Positions 47,350 through 59,228 are shown, numbered from the stretch's first letter. The stretch: DNA of 64,000 nucleotides from Pieris napi (GCF_905475465.1 NC_062241.1:4030001-4094000), one strand, 5' to 3'. Numbers and translations are program-made. The notes: generated by a model not told the origin, from the sequence alone.

Positions 47350-48877
47350 AATTGTAATTAGACGTACAATATAGACAGTGAAGATCGATACTAAATTAGT
47401 ATGTACATAATTATTGAGTTGATTAACTGTAAGAGGCGTGACATATGATCAAAGGCTTAGCTAAACTGATTAATATATAGCAATAATTGTATACATTATT
47501 GGGATTAATTATGCCAAGATTCAGGTCAAAAAGACAATTATAAATATAGCTAAATAGCGGCAAATGTTATTTTACGAAATAACAGTTACATTACGTTATA
47601 ACTGCGATTTTTAAAAAGTTTATGATACGCGATATTATGATTTTTCATATATCTTTCAAATACATTTATCTTATTAAAGTATGCCTCCAACTGGACGCTT
47701 TCGCAGTAGCGTTCATTCAGACTGCAAATATTCTTTACAGTATATAGTTGAGTTGATCACACAAAGAGCTAAGAACGATAACCGTACCTAATACCCTAAG
47801 AATCTTTGAATAATGACTAACTATCATGGCACCTCCAGCTGTCAAAAGTTCTACACAGATTAGCAAATCCAGGCCGTGTCATGACAACCACAGAAATCAA
47901 TACCTAATTAAAAGCAAATAGCAAAAACGTATATTTTAAAACAAATTGTCGATATTGCGGCGCCAGCACAAAGGCTTTGTATTAAATATTGATATTTTAG
48001 GCATTCCAGCTTAATGATCTGATCATTATTTTAAACCGCTGTTATTGGAGCCAGAAATCATTACATTTTGAAATACTCTGTAGTCAGTTGCAACATTATC
48101 GCTGTAAGCTGTAATTATGGTTACATGTGTATAATCCTGGATTATGCTTCTATTTTTAAAAGATTTACAAAAAATAAGCTTATTACTAATATAAAATACA
48201 TTAATTTCGCTTGTATTCGTCCATGATCTTTTGTTAATGTCAATTAATTGGTCGGAGAAAGAGAAAATCTGAAACTTATTACGGCCATATTTGTAATACA
48301 TTCTTAAAAGGCGGCGCCATTTATTTCCAAACATATTTCCCTTTACCTTTAATTGAGCTTAAATTAAGCAATCCACCACTCAAGGTGTCTGATGTTAAAT
48401 ATTTACCTGATCAAAGTCTGATTCAAAGTTTCGAACTTAATTAAGTTCCTATAAGAACATCGTTAGATTATTGTATAAACTGCGAATAGTATAAGTGAAA
48501 TGATTGTCTAATTTATTTATTTATTTCGCAATCCTACAGCTAACATAAATTATACATAACAAAGAACAGTTATAAATTTAGCCAAAGATGGAAGACATCA
48601 TATGTGCATACAAAAAGGTAAAACATATACGAAATTAATATACAAAATCTACAAAATTCTTCTATCTATCTAATCTAATTCGGTTGTGTTTGTTATGGCG
48701 TGAAAGACAGGGTATGTTCGATGATTATGTGGAGCTCATGATGCAGGTTATTTAGCGCTATGGATATTCTTAATATATTTTTAAGCATGTTCCGCGATAG
48801 CTTAAACAAGTCGACTTAAATAGTGGTAATTCTAACAAATATGATGGAGACATAATGTAATGGTACAATATAATAAC
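47350..48877. other. Intergenic or intronic DNA, no gene recognised
   Basis: The 102-codon minus-strand frame at 48026-48334 shows no domain. The rest is AT-rich. Confidence 0.45.
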
Positions 48878-48932
48878 ACTCCGTGTGTTTATTGATAGTT
48901 CTTCTCCGTTGTACGCGCTTGATTTTAGAACT
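48878..48932 (+). mobile_element. LINE-J 3' scrap
   Basis: 'gtgtttattgatagttcttc' and 'cgttgtacgcgcttgatttt' with 'agaactgac' match 5525-5575 of LINE-J. The fragment ends where LINE-G sequence begins. Confidence 0.5.
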
Positions 48933-48944
48933 GACTTGTTTTAT

Positions 48945-49255
48945 GGGACAGGAGGAAAACTAGCAGGGGATTATTTAAAATCAAGTTATTACGGATCCTT
49001 ATTATTATGGATCCTCGCAACACAAGAAGGTTCGCAATTGCGTTGCGGGCTGATATAGTGATACGCTCTTATCTTGAAGGCCCCTTAGTCGTCACGGTTT
49101 GGAGATACCTAGAATAGCAGGTGCTTCCATAAATGTATGAATGTAAGTAGCAAGAATTGTCTTTAAAACCGCTCTGCCGTGGAACACCAAACAAGCAGGT
49201 AGAACGGGTGGAATTTTGCATTCAGTCTCAACGTCCGCTGATGATATTTAGCCGC
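48945..49255 (-). mobile_element. LINE-G 3' end with coding remnant
   Basis: On the minus strand a coding relic (SADVETECK-PP) is followed by the 'gcaattgcgttgcgggctg'-type tail and 'gggacaggagg'. It resembles the copies at 60540 and 61655. A GGATCC-containing AT insertion interrupts the tail near 48980-49015. Confidence 0.5.
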
Positions 49256-49433
49256 AGGTTCCGAAAAGTTCTTCGGAACACTCCCCATGATATATGCGAT
49301 AGAAGATGCAGTGAACGCCTACATATCCGCATCGCCAAAGGATTAAAAAAGAAAAAATCAGCCAGGATGTCAAAGATCCAGAATAAAGAAAGAGACAGGA
49401 GAATAATTCAAAAGTAATAATGCATATGATTTA

Positions 49434-50053
49434 AGGTGGGAACTGACCAAAGTTACGAGGTGTAATGTAACATTCGCATCGAGCGTGTTACGCATCGAGC
49501 ATGTTACGCTGTGTTCTAAAATCGGCGTAACATGCTCGTCAAAACTCTGTGCTCCACTTTCGCCGCCAGTGTTCACGAGATGTGATAGTGATAATGTTGA
49601 TATCTTTCATTCTATTTAATTATTGTTTCATCCAAATTAAGAAGAAGAAAAAATTTTACTGGACATAAAACTTATTTAAAAACCATAGGCGTATGAGGTG
49701 GTTTGTTATTGATTGCAATATTAAAAACCAAATGATTACTGGACAGTATAAAAACTTTGTACGCAGGTCTCGATTTTGAAGAACTGTTGAATTTAATTGG
49801 ACCAAAAGTACTTAAAAAAGACACAATTTATAGAAAATCATAATCATGATCACTCGCGACGTGCGACGCGTAATTACTGAACCGCGTAACAGTCAAAGGA
49901 TTCGCCAAAAAACCGACAGCCGGGTGGAGCACTCAAAACGAGCAACGAGCGGCTCGTTGCTCGCTGGTTTCCCCGTAACACGACGTACTGACTGCACGAA
50001 TTCTCGCTGTGTAACATTACATTACACCTCGTAACGTTGGTCAGTTCCCACCT
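49434..50053. mobile_element. PIF/Harbinger element, internally deleted (620 bp)
   Basis: Inverted ends AGGTGGGAACTGACCAA-GTT, continuing ACGAGGTGTAATGTAA, match over about 37 bases with one mismatch. The flanks are TTA on both sides (49431-49433; 50054-50056), the 3-bp target duplication of PIF/Harbinger transposons. Inside is a short remnant of the nuclease N-terminus. Subterminal DNA has repeated CATCGAGC-TGTTACG units at the left and a CGAGCAACGAG hairpin at 49940-49964. Confidence 0.85.
49754..49843 (+). pseudogene. N-terminal relic of a Harbinger nuclease
   Basis: The frame reads TLYAGLDFEELLNLIGPKV then LKKDTIYRKS-stop. The pattern 'F..LL..I.P.I..KDT..R' is typical of the N-terminal region of HARBI1-like transposases. 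Only about 29 codons remain; the DDE core is deleted. Confidence 0.65.
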
Positions 50054-50386
50054 TTATATTTTATTGTGTATATCACATATAGCTGATACGCGATTTGACT
50101 AATTCTATTCAACATTACAGAATTAGGTACATCAAGTACGTTTATGCAATTTTGGCCATAAATATCAAGTGATGTTGGCACCAAACCAAATTATATGCAC
50201 TTTTGAGTGATCTATCAAATATCACTTTACATAGGTACCTATCTATGAAGGTTCTTAGAACTTATATATGCTGTAATTTCGTATAATTTATGTTATTTTT
50301 AATACGATAAATATCCTAAATAAAAAAATTGTCTTTCTGTTAAATGAAAAGCTACGTGCAAAACTCATCTACATATTAATTTAAGA

Positions 50387-50685
50387 TCAGTGTTGGCCTA
50401 GCGAGCTGGCGTGCGACTCTCATTCCTGAGGTCGTAGGAACGATCCCCGGCTGTGCACAAATGGACTATCTTACTATGTTCGAATTTAACATGCGCTCGA
50501 ACGGTGGAAAACGAAGGAAAACATCGTGACAAAACCGGCTTGCATTAGACCCAAAAAATCGACGGCGTGTGTCAGGCACAGGCGACTTATCACGTACCTA
50601 TTTGCCTATCAAATTGACAATCATGAAACAGATACAGAAATCTGCGGCCCAGACCTTTTAAGGTTACCACTGATTTATTTATTTT
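50387..50685 (+). repeat. SINE-A, full length with a well-kept tRNA-like head
   Basis: Head GTGTTGGCCTAGCGAGCTGG carries a good box A, and GGTCGTAGGAACGATCC a slightly damaged box B. The body and 'ccactgatttattta' tail follow. The 3' third is tandemly duplicated (next entry). Confidence 0.8.
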
Positions 50686-50893
50686 TTATTAATTTGGCGA
50701 GTAAATTGGTGAATGATTGAAAACTGTTATTTTTTGTGTTTGTGTTACTTATCACGTACCTATTTGCCTATCAAATTGACAATCATGAAACAGATACAGA
50801 AATCTGCGGCCCAGACCTTTTAAGGTTACCACTGATTTATTTATTTTTTATTAATTTGGCGAGTAAATTGGTGAATGATTGAAAACTGTTATT
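50585..50893 (+). repeat. Tandem duplication, 162-bp period
   Basis: 50585-50731 and 50747-50893 appear identical base for base by eye. They comprise the SINE-A 3' part plus about 60 bases of flank. A short TTTTTGTGTTTGTGTT-like joint separates them. Identity indicates a very recent event or an assembly duplication. Confidence 0.85.
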
Positions 50894-50979
50894 ACTTAAA
50901 TACTAGGTGTTATGAGGCTCGGAATAAGAAACCCTGGTTGACCTTTCAAATTAATAATGGTCAATCAAGAATGCTCTGG

Positions 50980-51176
50980 ACTCACACTTTGAAATCGATT
51001 ATCTTTTAGTTTTTAAATTTTATTTGTATTGTTTAATTTTTTCATTATCTCTTCGCGTATTTTGTTTCCCTATAATAAGTAGATACTTGTCACATTAAAT
51101 ATTGTATTTTATGTTTCTTGTATCAATGTTTCAGTGTGCCGAGCGCTGGCAAGCTTTTAAATAAATAAATAAAGGA
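50980..51176 (+). mobile_element. LINE-C 3' tail
   Basis: It contains 'cacactttgaaatcgattat', 'tgtcacattaaatattgtat', 'gtgtgccgagcgctggcaag', and an ATAA-repeat end. Further copies are at 56406-56696 and, inverted, 63526-63745. Confidence 0.7.
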
Positions 51177-52299
51177 AACTTACATACTTCAAAGAATCAA
51201 AGGGTTGTTAAACTTCATTTGTCACTAAATATGAATTTAATAGTTATTTTAAAAGTTATCTGAGAAACATCATATTATTTTTGTCATCAAATCTATTATA
51301 AATGTTCACAGGCCGTATTTATTGTTCTAATTATGTAGATAATAAACCCCAAACGTAAACCGGTAGTCTAATAACCGCCTAATTGAATTGCAAACGATAC
51401 GTGCGCGTGGGCATATCACATCGCACGTCGATTGGCTGAGCAGTTCTAGGCCACCGGTGTTCTCCTTTCTGATTGGTCAGTCTGATGAAAATAACAATTT
51501 GGCAGCTTATCAAGTGGGATGGGCTTTAAGGAATAACGTCATAATATTTTGGTGCATACGTCATCGTGTCGTAAATAATGTTTCAAGATAAATTGCTCAC
51601 GAAGTTCAAACACACTTTCTTGCGACAGTTACACCTGTGTTGAAAATTAAGGAATTTTAGAATGAAGTGATGAAACATTTTTGGGACAGCTTACTACGTT
51701 GGAATCGGTGGGATTTATATAATTTAAAGATCAAAGAGCCCATTCGGCAATATATTTAAAATGTGAGACAAATCTTGTTTACACATCATTTTAAAATAAT
51801 AAAAAATTGGTTTTGTAATTTTTATAAAAGCCGTTGGCTACTTCAATAAAATAAAAATTGACAATAATTTAATCTGTAATAAAAAATATACAATACTTTA
51901 CAAAACAGCTATAGTTAAAGTAAGCTCGAATTGAATCAATGTTTTTTTGTAAATCAGTGTTTTATTGTAGATATTTTCTTTAAAAACAAATGATTATAAC
52001 TATATTATATTTATATTTTTTATATAAGATATAAAAATAGGTAACTATAACCTTTTTATCTACATCGCCTATAAATGACTAGCTCTCATTCTAGCCTCTA
52101 TTAGTAACGTATATAGAAGAAAATAAATATTGAAGAAGCTGGAGTGGTAGAGGAAAATGCTATATTACTTAGACGTTTAATTAACTAAATCAATAAGATA
52201 ATACTTCTGAGGCCCGAAACAATAAGTGTTTTATCGAAAATCCCACCGAGTAGGTACCTCAGGATTATTATGCCTTACTCATTAATATATCATTTTTCT
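51177..52299. other. Intergenic or intronic DNA, no gene recognised
   Basis: AT-rich. The segment 51390-51600 is a little GC-richer and has a 67-codon frame without any domain. Confidence 0.4.
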
Positions 52300-52640
52300 T
52301 CTTCTTCTAGTGCCACTTTATTGGTTGTTAACTACTAGGATTGCCGGGTATCTTGCTCTAGTCTTCGTAGTCGTAGTCACCGAGGAACGGCGGATGTGTT
52401 GCCCGGTCCACACCCGTTCGTTCCCTAACCACGATTTCATCCATCTACCATCCCGTCTCTTGCCATGAATTTTTTCCATCATTAGAAACTGCAAGAAGTC
52501 GTATCGATGATGACGCAAAATATGTCCGGAATATGCGACGTTCCGTATTTTAACAGTCTGCATAAACTTCGTCCCGATTCGTTGAAAGACTCTTTCAATC
52601 GTCACCATAGCCTGTTTCATGTATATATCATTGCAATACG
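52300..52640 (-). pseudogene. LINE C-terminal fragment
   Basis: A 100-codon minus-strand frame reads KFMQTVKIRNVAYSGHILR, then GKRRDGRWMKSWLGNERVW. The pattern K.RK..Y.GH.LR...Y..L.....GK..GKR..GR...SWL.N.R.W is the usual C-terminal region of a widespread insect LINE group (RTE-like or related). The Met is not a biological start. It is a truncated, isolated fragment. Confidence 0.7.
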
Positions 52641-54293
52641 CTACATGCGTATTAAATCCATTACAGGCAATATTCAGAGTTGGGACTCAGTGCTATGAGT
52701 CGCGTATGTAAAAACATATTATATTTTGTCCCTGTACGTTTGAGGTTGTTAACCAAATTTTTAAAGGACAAGGGTTGTCCTAAAAAAATAGTGACTAAGC
52801 TTTACTCTTAAACATATTATAACCTCTTCCATACCTCTGAACGTAAAAAATATATATTCAAACACACGGTAGAACTCGAAATTAAAAGTTTTAATTATAT
52901 AAATTGTTCTAACAGTAAGGCAATCTACGAACAAGGATCAGCGTCAAAATAAATCGCGTTAATTGTTAACCAATAGAATTTAACAATCAATTAAGGCATT
53001 GGTGGGATTTTTATGCAAATGCCTCGTTGGTGGTCGCTTGTCGAGATGGCTATCTTATCGATTCGCCTTATCGATTCTGTATAATTCGATCCAACGATGC
53101 CCGAAGTTAAGTGATATTTAAAATTTTATAAACGATGTATATATAATGAGTTATTTATTCACTGCCAAATCGTTATTTTGTATAACTATACATCTAACAT
53201 TTCGTGATTGTAATTTAACATTTTTTTTAGATTAATATTTATTTGTCTTATAGACATTAAAAAGTAGGTACACAGCCTTAGTGTCAAAACTGACATCTAC
53301 TGACATTGACATCTTATATGGATTTTATTTATTTATTTATTTACAAAAATACATACACTATTCTTACAGTTCTAAGCCAGGCCAACCTTGGCCTTCGCCC
53401 ATATCCCCTAGGTACCATAAAACCGAGTTCTTGGAGAACATTTGGGTTGCTCACCACGCCTCGCAAGACTTAACACTAGATAGTAGACCAACTGTAAGTC
53501 CCATCTTGTTCCTAATTTATGGTAACCCACCATCCCTATGACAATGTTGGGTACATTAAGGCATAGTAGGGATTGAATGATGCTATCAGCATTTCAAGAT
53601 AATTTAACGCGAACTAAATGGTTCAAATTAATGAATTAAAAAAGTTAATTGATTCAAAATTATGTTTTTTTAATAAAACCTATATCTATGTGTATACGAT
53701 ATATTTACATAACGCAATTATGTTCAGATGTTGGTAATAATATGCGATACAACCCATAAACCGCATGTCAATCACAGAACTGCGGTGATCGGGAACGCGG
53801 ACAAATATCCAAACATATATATTGATGTATGACTATTTGAATGCTACATGCATGTGGTTAGATTGGAATGTATATTTAAAAATACTAACTAACTAACTAA
53901 CTATAGAATAAAACTAAAGTATATGTGTTCGTTTCCTGATTAACACTAATTGGAAGTCCTGATAAGTAACATGATCAGTGAAAAAAAATCATTAAAAATG
54001 GCCCTTTAAAGAATACAAGATCTGGCTGGATCATAAAATAACTGTATTTTAGCGAAAATAGATACCAAAATCCGCTGGCCACGTCTTACTTCAACGTTTC
54101 GCAATATAATTCATTGTACATCAAAAAGATATTCCCTCGGTCGTCTGAATAAAACAGAGGACAATTAAAACGACACGTCATCGGAAAGTGAGAGCTGCGT
54201 CGAGCGTCAAACGTGCGTTATCATGCACTTGGCCAAGATCAATTACGATTGAACCGAGGGACTCGTGAAGCATTATACGGACGACAAAATTAG
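52641..54293. other. Intergenic or intronic DNA, no gene recognised
   Basis: A TTTA-type microsatellite occurs at about 53323-53345 and an ACTA/ACTAACTA run at about 53886-53902. The segment 53370-53540 is GC-richer and may be an unassigned retroelement tail. Confidence 0.4.
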
Positions 54294-54955
54294 TATCAAT
54301 TTCACGTTTCAGTTTCGATGCTCTTTGTTCTTCGATCTTTAAATAGGCTTTTCATTTGTTCTGTATTTGGTTCGTTCTTAATTTGAATTACTAATCTTTT
54401 TGTCTTCAGTATCTACTTTACGGCATGTCAATTCGAAACTGTCAGTTTTTGACAGCTTAATAGATTTGCACAGAATATGAATTTACTACACGATTACTTT
54501 TCGCATAACCTATGGTCTCAATTAGTTCCAATTTAGACCACGTAGCGCTGCTATGGATTCCATACATAGTACTGGATCGCGTATGCATTACCCGAATCAT
54601 CAAAATTTCAATAATGATATATCAATTTCACGCTTCAGTTTCGATGCTCTTTGTTCTTAAAATAGGCTTTTCATTTGCGTAAGTAGATAATTGGTTACTT
54701 CTTAATTTGAATTACAATTTTTTTCTTTAGTAGATACTAGATAACTTTACGTCATATCAAATGGACATTGTCAGTTTTGACAGATTTATAGATTTTGCAC
54801 AGATTAGGATATTTCATGTAGTGTATGTAGTATTACTTTCGCATAATCTAAGGTCCTGCTTAGGTCCAATTATGCCCTCGGACCGCTGCTCAAGGTTTCC
54901 ATACATAATATTGGATCGCATTGCCGATTGAATCATCAAAACCTCTATAGTCAAA
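54294..54955. repeat. Diverged direct duplication, about 326-bp period
   Basis: Copy A begins TATCAATTTCACG at 54294, copy B at 54620. Shared landmarks in order are 'cagtttcgatgctctttgtt', 'aataggcttttcattt', 'cttaatttgaattac', 'gtcagtttt-gacag', 'ttccatacat' and 'ggatcgc'. A third start (ATATCAACTTTG) follows at about 54956. Small indels and many substitutions separate the copies, so the event is old. Confidence 0.75.
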
Positions 54956-55737
54956 TATCAACTTTGTTTTGAATAACGCTTAATACCAAAGAACTTGTAA
55001 TACAAAAATAAGTGAAATTCACATTAAATCTATGCTATTCGTTCTGAGAAACTGTCGAGTTGGAACGATGTTTTGGTGTCGACATACTGAAAAATGACTT
55101 CACAGGAATTTGTGATATTTTCGATCTTAATTCTGTATCAACCCGATTGCTAATGATCGTATGCTACTGAAAGATGTTTTGATAATCTTTTACTGAAACG
55201 GAGAAATCCTTAGGTATGTTTTCCAGCGATTTCGGATCTTCAACGACGTGCATATTTTCTTAATGAAATTACGTATTGTTAAAGGTTTATATGTTTTTGA
55301 TAAACACGCATTAGATAAAAAATATGTGATTGTAGACGTAACAGACAATACAAAAATGACTTAATTATGTCTAAACAACATTTATTTTAAAATATATTAA
55401 AATATCACTAACATTCATATTCCCATCTTAAATGAAAAGGGTTCTCAGCGAGCATGTTATCAGGATCCAATATGTTAAAATGATTATCTGTCTCTTTTAT
55501 TGTGTGTTAGGATCTGCATTACCCGACGCATCTGCTTAAGGCAAAGGATTATGTGGGACTGTGATCTGTGAAATCCAAAAGCGCCACCAACACTCGCCGA
55601 AGACAGAGCAATAGAGCTGCCTGGTTCGCGGATCTTTGGTTTTCCCGGGCAATATGATTTGTGATGGCCTTTGATCATTGATGGCCAGGGATCAATCTTA
55701 AATGGCCTTAAATCTGCCCTAATGTATAGTTTTTTAT
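54956..55737. other. Unassigned DNA
   Basis: Segment 55484-55690 is GC-richer and has a 64-codon minus-strand frame (SSASVGGAFGFHRSQSH...). It may be a retroelement fragment, but I cannot place it. The rest is AT-rich. Confidence 0.35.
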
Positions 55738-55850
55738 GTTAAGAGGCAAACGGGTAGGAGGCAAACCATCTGTCAAACTGTCAAACGATACCTCCGCTCA
55801 TGGACACTCTCAATGCTAGATAGGGCGACACTCCACATTTTGAGTACCTA
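55738..55850 (-). mobile_element. LINE-G 3'-tail copy
   Basis: It carries 'gaggcaaacgggtaggaggc', 'gatacctccgctcatggaca' and 'ctctcaatgctaga', in the orientation of the copy at 11640. Confidence 0.6.
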
Positions 55851-56385
55851 GCACTATCTGGAGTCGTATATCCACGTCGCGTAAAAGCAACATCGAATAC
55901 AAAGAGTAGAAACGAAGACATCGTTTCGCTTATTGTATGCGCATGCCCAACAATACGCGCTCAATTTATGAGTGGACACAAATCGCATTTCATCGTACGC
56001 CTCACCCCGATAATGTTTTGATAGGCGATTAACATGCGCACGAGTTTTTAGCTTTCTTTGATGTTTCTTGGAAATATGTTGTATTCTTGCTTGGGTTTTA
56101 AGCGAAAATTATCCCGATGACATTTTTAGACGTGTTAATATTGGGTATAATTAATTTGAGTTATAAATTATATTGAAAGAGTTAGGTAAAAAGGCAAGAC
56201 ATTTGTTTAAGGATTGAGATTAATCCATGTTATAATTTTTATTGTATTAATGTATGTATTGAGAAATGTAATACATTTACATTATACATATGTAGATTTT
56301 CTTTTGATATTTAATTAAAATAATTTAATTTTAATTTAACTGAAAACAAAAGACGTATGTATGTTCTATGAAATATTAAAAAAAA
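55851..56385. other. Unassigned DNA
   Basis: No gene or named repeat recognised. Confidence 0.4.
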
Positions 56386-56911
56386 GAAATCAGTGGCGCT
56401 ACAAATTGGCGGTACATCATTCCATTGGTACTCCTTTCCGGAGAACGCGTTTTGGCCGAAAATCACCGATGTCCAGATTGAGCATTCTGATAAACGAGCT
56501 AGTTCTGGATATCCATAGTTGGTGCCCTCACACTTTAAAATCGATTATCGTTTGGTTTTATAATGTAATTGTTTTATTATTTCTTCGTGTATGTTTTATG
56601 CCAATATGTGCTTGTTACATTAAAAATTGTATTAAATTTTTCTTGTACCAATGTATCCGTGTGCCGAGCGTTGGCAAGCTTTTATAAATAAATAAATACA
56701 AACTTATAAGTCTGGGTCTCAAATTGAACTATTTATATGTTTCGTAATAGCTTTTTTGTCTAATCTAAGGCAGGTACGCCGTAGATAATGACTGCTTACT
56801 CCCGATGTTTTTTATTAACGCGCGAGTTAACTGCGCACATAGAAAGTCCACACCCGGGCATCGAACGACATCAGGGATGAGACGTTGAGGCCATTGACAA
56901 CACTGCTCTCT
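56386..56911 (-). repeat. SINE-A copy split by a LINE-C insertion
   Basis: The SINE tail end (56386-56405, 'aaatcagtggcgctacaaa') is separated from its body (56703-56911, 'agtctgggtctcaaatt' to 'attgacaacactgctct') by 291 bases of LINE-C. The SINE is therefore older than this LINE insertion. Confidence 0.75.
56406..56696 (+). mobile_element. LINE-C 3'-end insertion with TACAAA target duplication
   Basis: The insert ends with ATAAATAAATAAA-type repeats and is bracketed by TACAAA at 56400-56405 and 56697-56702. It shares 'aatcgattatcgtttggttt' and 'tgtgccgagcgttggcaagc' with the copies at 50980 and 63526. The 108-codon frame across it is probably incidental. Confidence 0.75.
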
Positions 56912-57254
56912 ATGTTCCAGATATGTTACTTTAAAATCCAAACTGAATTAGTTTATTATTTCACAGACTTAGTATAATTTGTTTCTAAGTAATAAATTCT
57001 TGTACTGATCAAACAATTATGTACCAAACATTCACAGATTATAAACATTCAAAATTACGTAAAACATTTGACAATGTACTCTTACCAAGGAGAAGATAAA
57101 TATAATAATGATAAGAAACGTTTGAAATAGGAAAAAGAATAGGAAAATATTAAAGGTTGTAGCCCGTAGCTGCATCGTTATTGTATACTGTAGAGGGAAC
57201 ACTGAGGGACCCGGAGGGCGCTAATTAACCCCCTGTAGGGTTGGCAAACTCGAC

Positions 57255-59228
57255 TTTTTGAAGTTGTACTTCTTTAGGCGCGTTATGAAAAATTGATGAG
57301 AGTGAAATTTTACGATTGCGCGCGCACCTATGACACAAAATTGGCAGTGTGATATAGCGTGCGCGAGCGAGATGGGAATAAGACAAACTACAAGTAAAAA
57401 GAAATAGAATATGCGTGAAGCTAACTTCACGCATATTCTAGCTTAGCAGCTTAACAAGAATTTTGAATGACCATGACAATTGACATCTGACAATGACATT
57501 TACCTTTTAAACAAATATAGGAGTTTTAGTTATTGTTTAAAATTAATAATTATATACCTAGTTATTTTCATTATACAAAATATTTGTGAAATAATATAAA
57601 ATATTTGTGAAAAAACTGTGCTAACCTTCCTGAGTGCTTCAATACAATTGAGGTTAACTATCCGTATGTATTATCGAGTATTATTGTTGATTAAAACTGA
57701 AACATGAACCATTATTCATTGCTTTTGTTTATTGCGTTTGTTACAGCAACTTTTTAGAAATATTCTACGACCCTATATATCAATAATTGAGAACAAAGAT
57801 TTAAGCACGAATACTAATAAGGAGAAAATGAAGGCTTGGAGCGATATAACAGAGAAGTAAACATTTTAATAAGTACCTGCATCTCAAAAAAATGACCACA
57901 TTATTTAATCAAAACATCAGATTTAATCTAGCAAATATAAGGACAAGAGACAAAAAACAATTGATGAATCAGTGGAAGTGCACTAAATTGAATACAAAAA
58001 AAGAGTTGTCATCTTATCGCCGTGAAACATCAAAAACTGGAGGTGGAACAAAGCCACCATCACCTTCTCGAGACACAATGGTTTGAAGTAGATTTCAATG
58101 AATTTGATTGTGATGGATTTGGGGTGTCGAGGTAGGAATGTTAATTATAAATATGATGTATGGTGATGTTCAAGGTTCAACCTTTCAAGCATAGGCATAT
58201 GCTTACAACATTACTTTATTCCCCTACAGGGTAGTTAGAGATATTGTAATACCTCAAAACATCCATGTTGCACTTGTAGTACCGAAACTCTGTCCTGCCA
58301 GAAGTGAGCCCATTCCCACTTATAATGGACAGTGGGTATAATACACCTTAATACCTGAGTGCGAACCACTCACCATGATACTTAAATTAATAGATGTTAT
58401 TTATATATTTCAGGTTATTACAAATAAAATCATTTTGGAAACAATTGATATCCCAAAAGCAAATAAAGCCAACAATGACAAGGTAATAAATCAGTTTTGA
58501 CATAACTTGAATACTAAAAAAAGCCAAACAAAAGTGTGCACAACAGTGACAACATAACTTAACAATTTCATTATTTTGTAGGATTAAAGAAAGGTTAAAG
58601 AAAATCATGTCGAATTGAACAACAAGAATCCCCAAACAACTCCAAAGAAACCTACAAGGAAGACACCGGTATTATATTTAAATTATCTCTATCTCTAAAT
58701 AGAATAAAAGAAAGTTGCTATCCAGGTCTGTAGCATGTGCTACAAATTATATTATTAGCACATTTATATAATTATATTATGTGTTAAAAAATTTATAATA
58801 TGAATTATAAAAAATTTTAAGTTTTGCATGGACAGAGCTTAAATGAATATTCTCTTATTTGTTGCAGAAAGCAAGTAGTTTTGGAGAAGCCTCGTAGATG
58901 CACAACCAAGTAATGATTAATTTAAAATTACAAACCGAAATTCTGATGAAGACATTAGAGTCACTTAAAAATAAATAGTATAATGAAATAAAAATGTTTT
59001 AAAGATAAATAGTGTTTTATTTGTTTAATGTAAGAGAATAATAATAAATATTTATTTAATTAATTTTTCAAATGTAAACTGAATTTTATTGACTTTAATG
59101 ACTCCTTTTCCAGTCTTTGATTATTTAATTGTAATTAATTATTTGCATGCAATCAAAAACTATTTTTAATAATGCCAAAGAAGTATAACTTCTTACGCGC
59201 GTACATAAGTACACGCACCCTTTTTTTT
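57255..59228 (+). mobile_element. TFG element carrying a Myb/SANT-type gene (1.97 kb)
   Basis: The 5' end reads TTTTTGAAGTTGTACTTCTT, then TAGGCGCGTTATGAAAAATT and 'gattgcgcgcgcacc'. The 3' end (59028-59228) runs 'aatgtaagagaataataata' to 'aagtacacgcaccc' plus a T-run. Exactly these two termini, in this order, form the 392-bp copy at 29140 and the minus-strand copy at 60028, so 57255-59228 is the longest version here. Near both ends lies a GAAGTTATACTTC-like palindrome in inverted orientation. No transposase was found. It may be a non-autonomous element that has acquired a gene, or one whose transposase partner is elsewhere. Confidence 0.65.
57747..58978 (+). pseudogene. Myb/SANT-like (zeste/MSANTD3-type) DNA-binding protein, spliced, probably broken
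   Basis: Five exons with intact splice sites can be traced. Exon 1, 57747-57856 (ISIIENKDLSTNTNKEKMKA, then WSDITEK). Exon 2, 57921-58131 (FNLANIRTRDKKQLMNQWK, then KTGGGTKPPSPS). Exon 3, 58414-58482. Exon 4, 58582-58668. Exon 5, 58868 to TAG 58976-58978 (LKLQTEILMKTLESLKNK). AATAAA follows at 58987. The 64-nt first intron (GTAAAC...ACATCAG) joins exons 1 and 2 in frame and rebuilds the 'IIENK..D..TN.EK..AW..I...FN......R...QL...W...K...KKE' pattern of Myb/SANT-like regulatory proteins. The GGG-PPSP linker is also typical. One base-shift near 58067-58075 and an in-frame stop in exon 5 suggest decay. No start ATG was settled. Expected role if intact: sequence-specific DNA binding in the nucleus, or transposon-end recognition. 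Confidence 0.65.
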
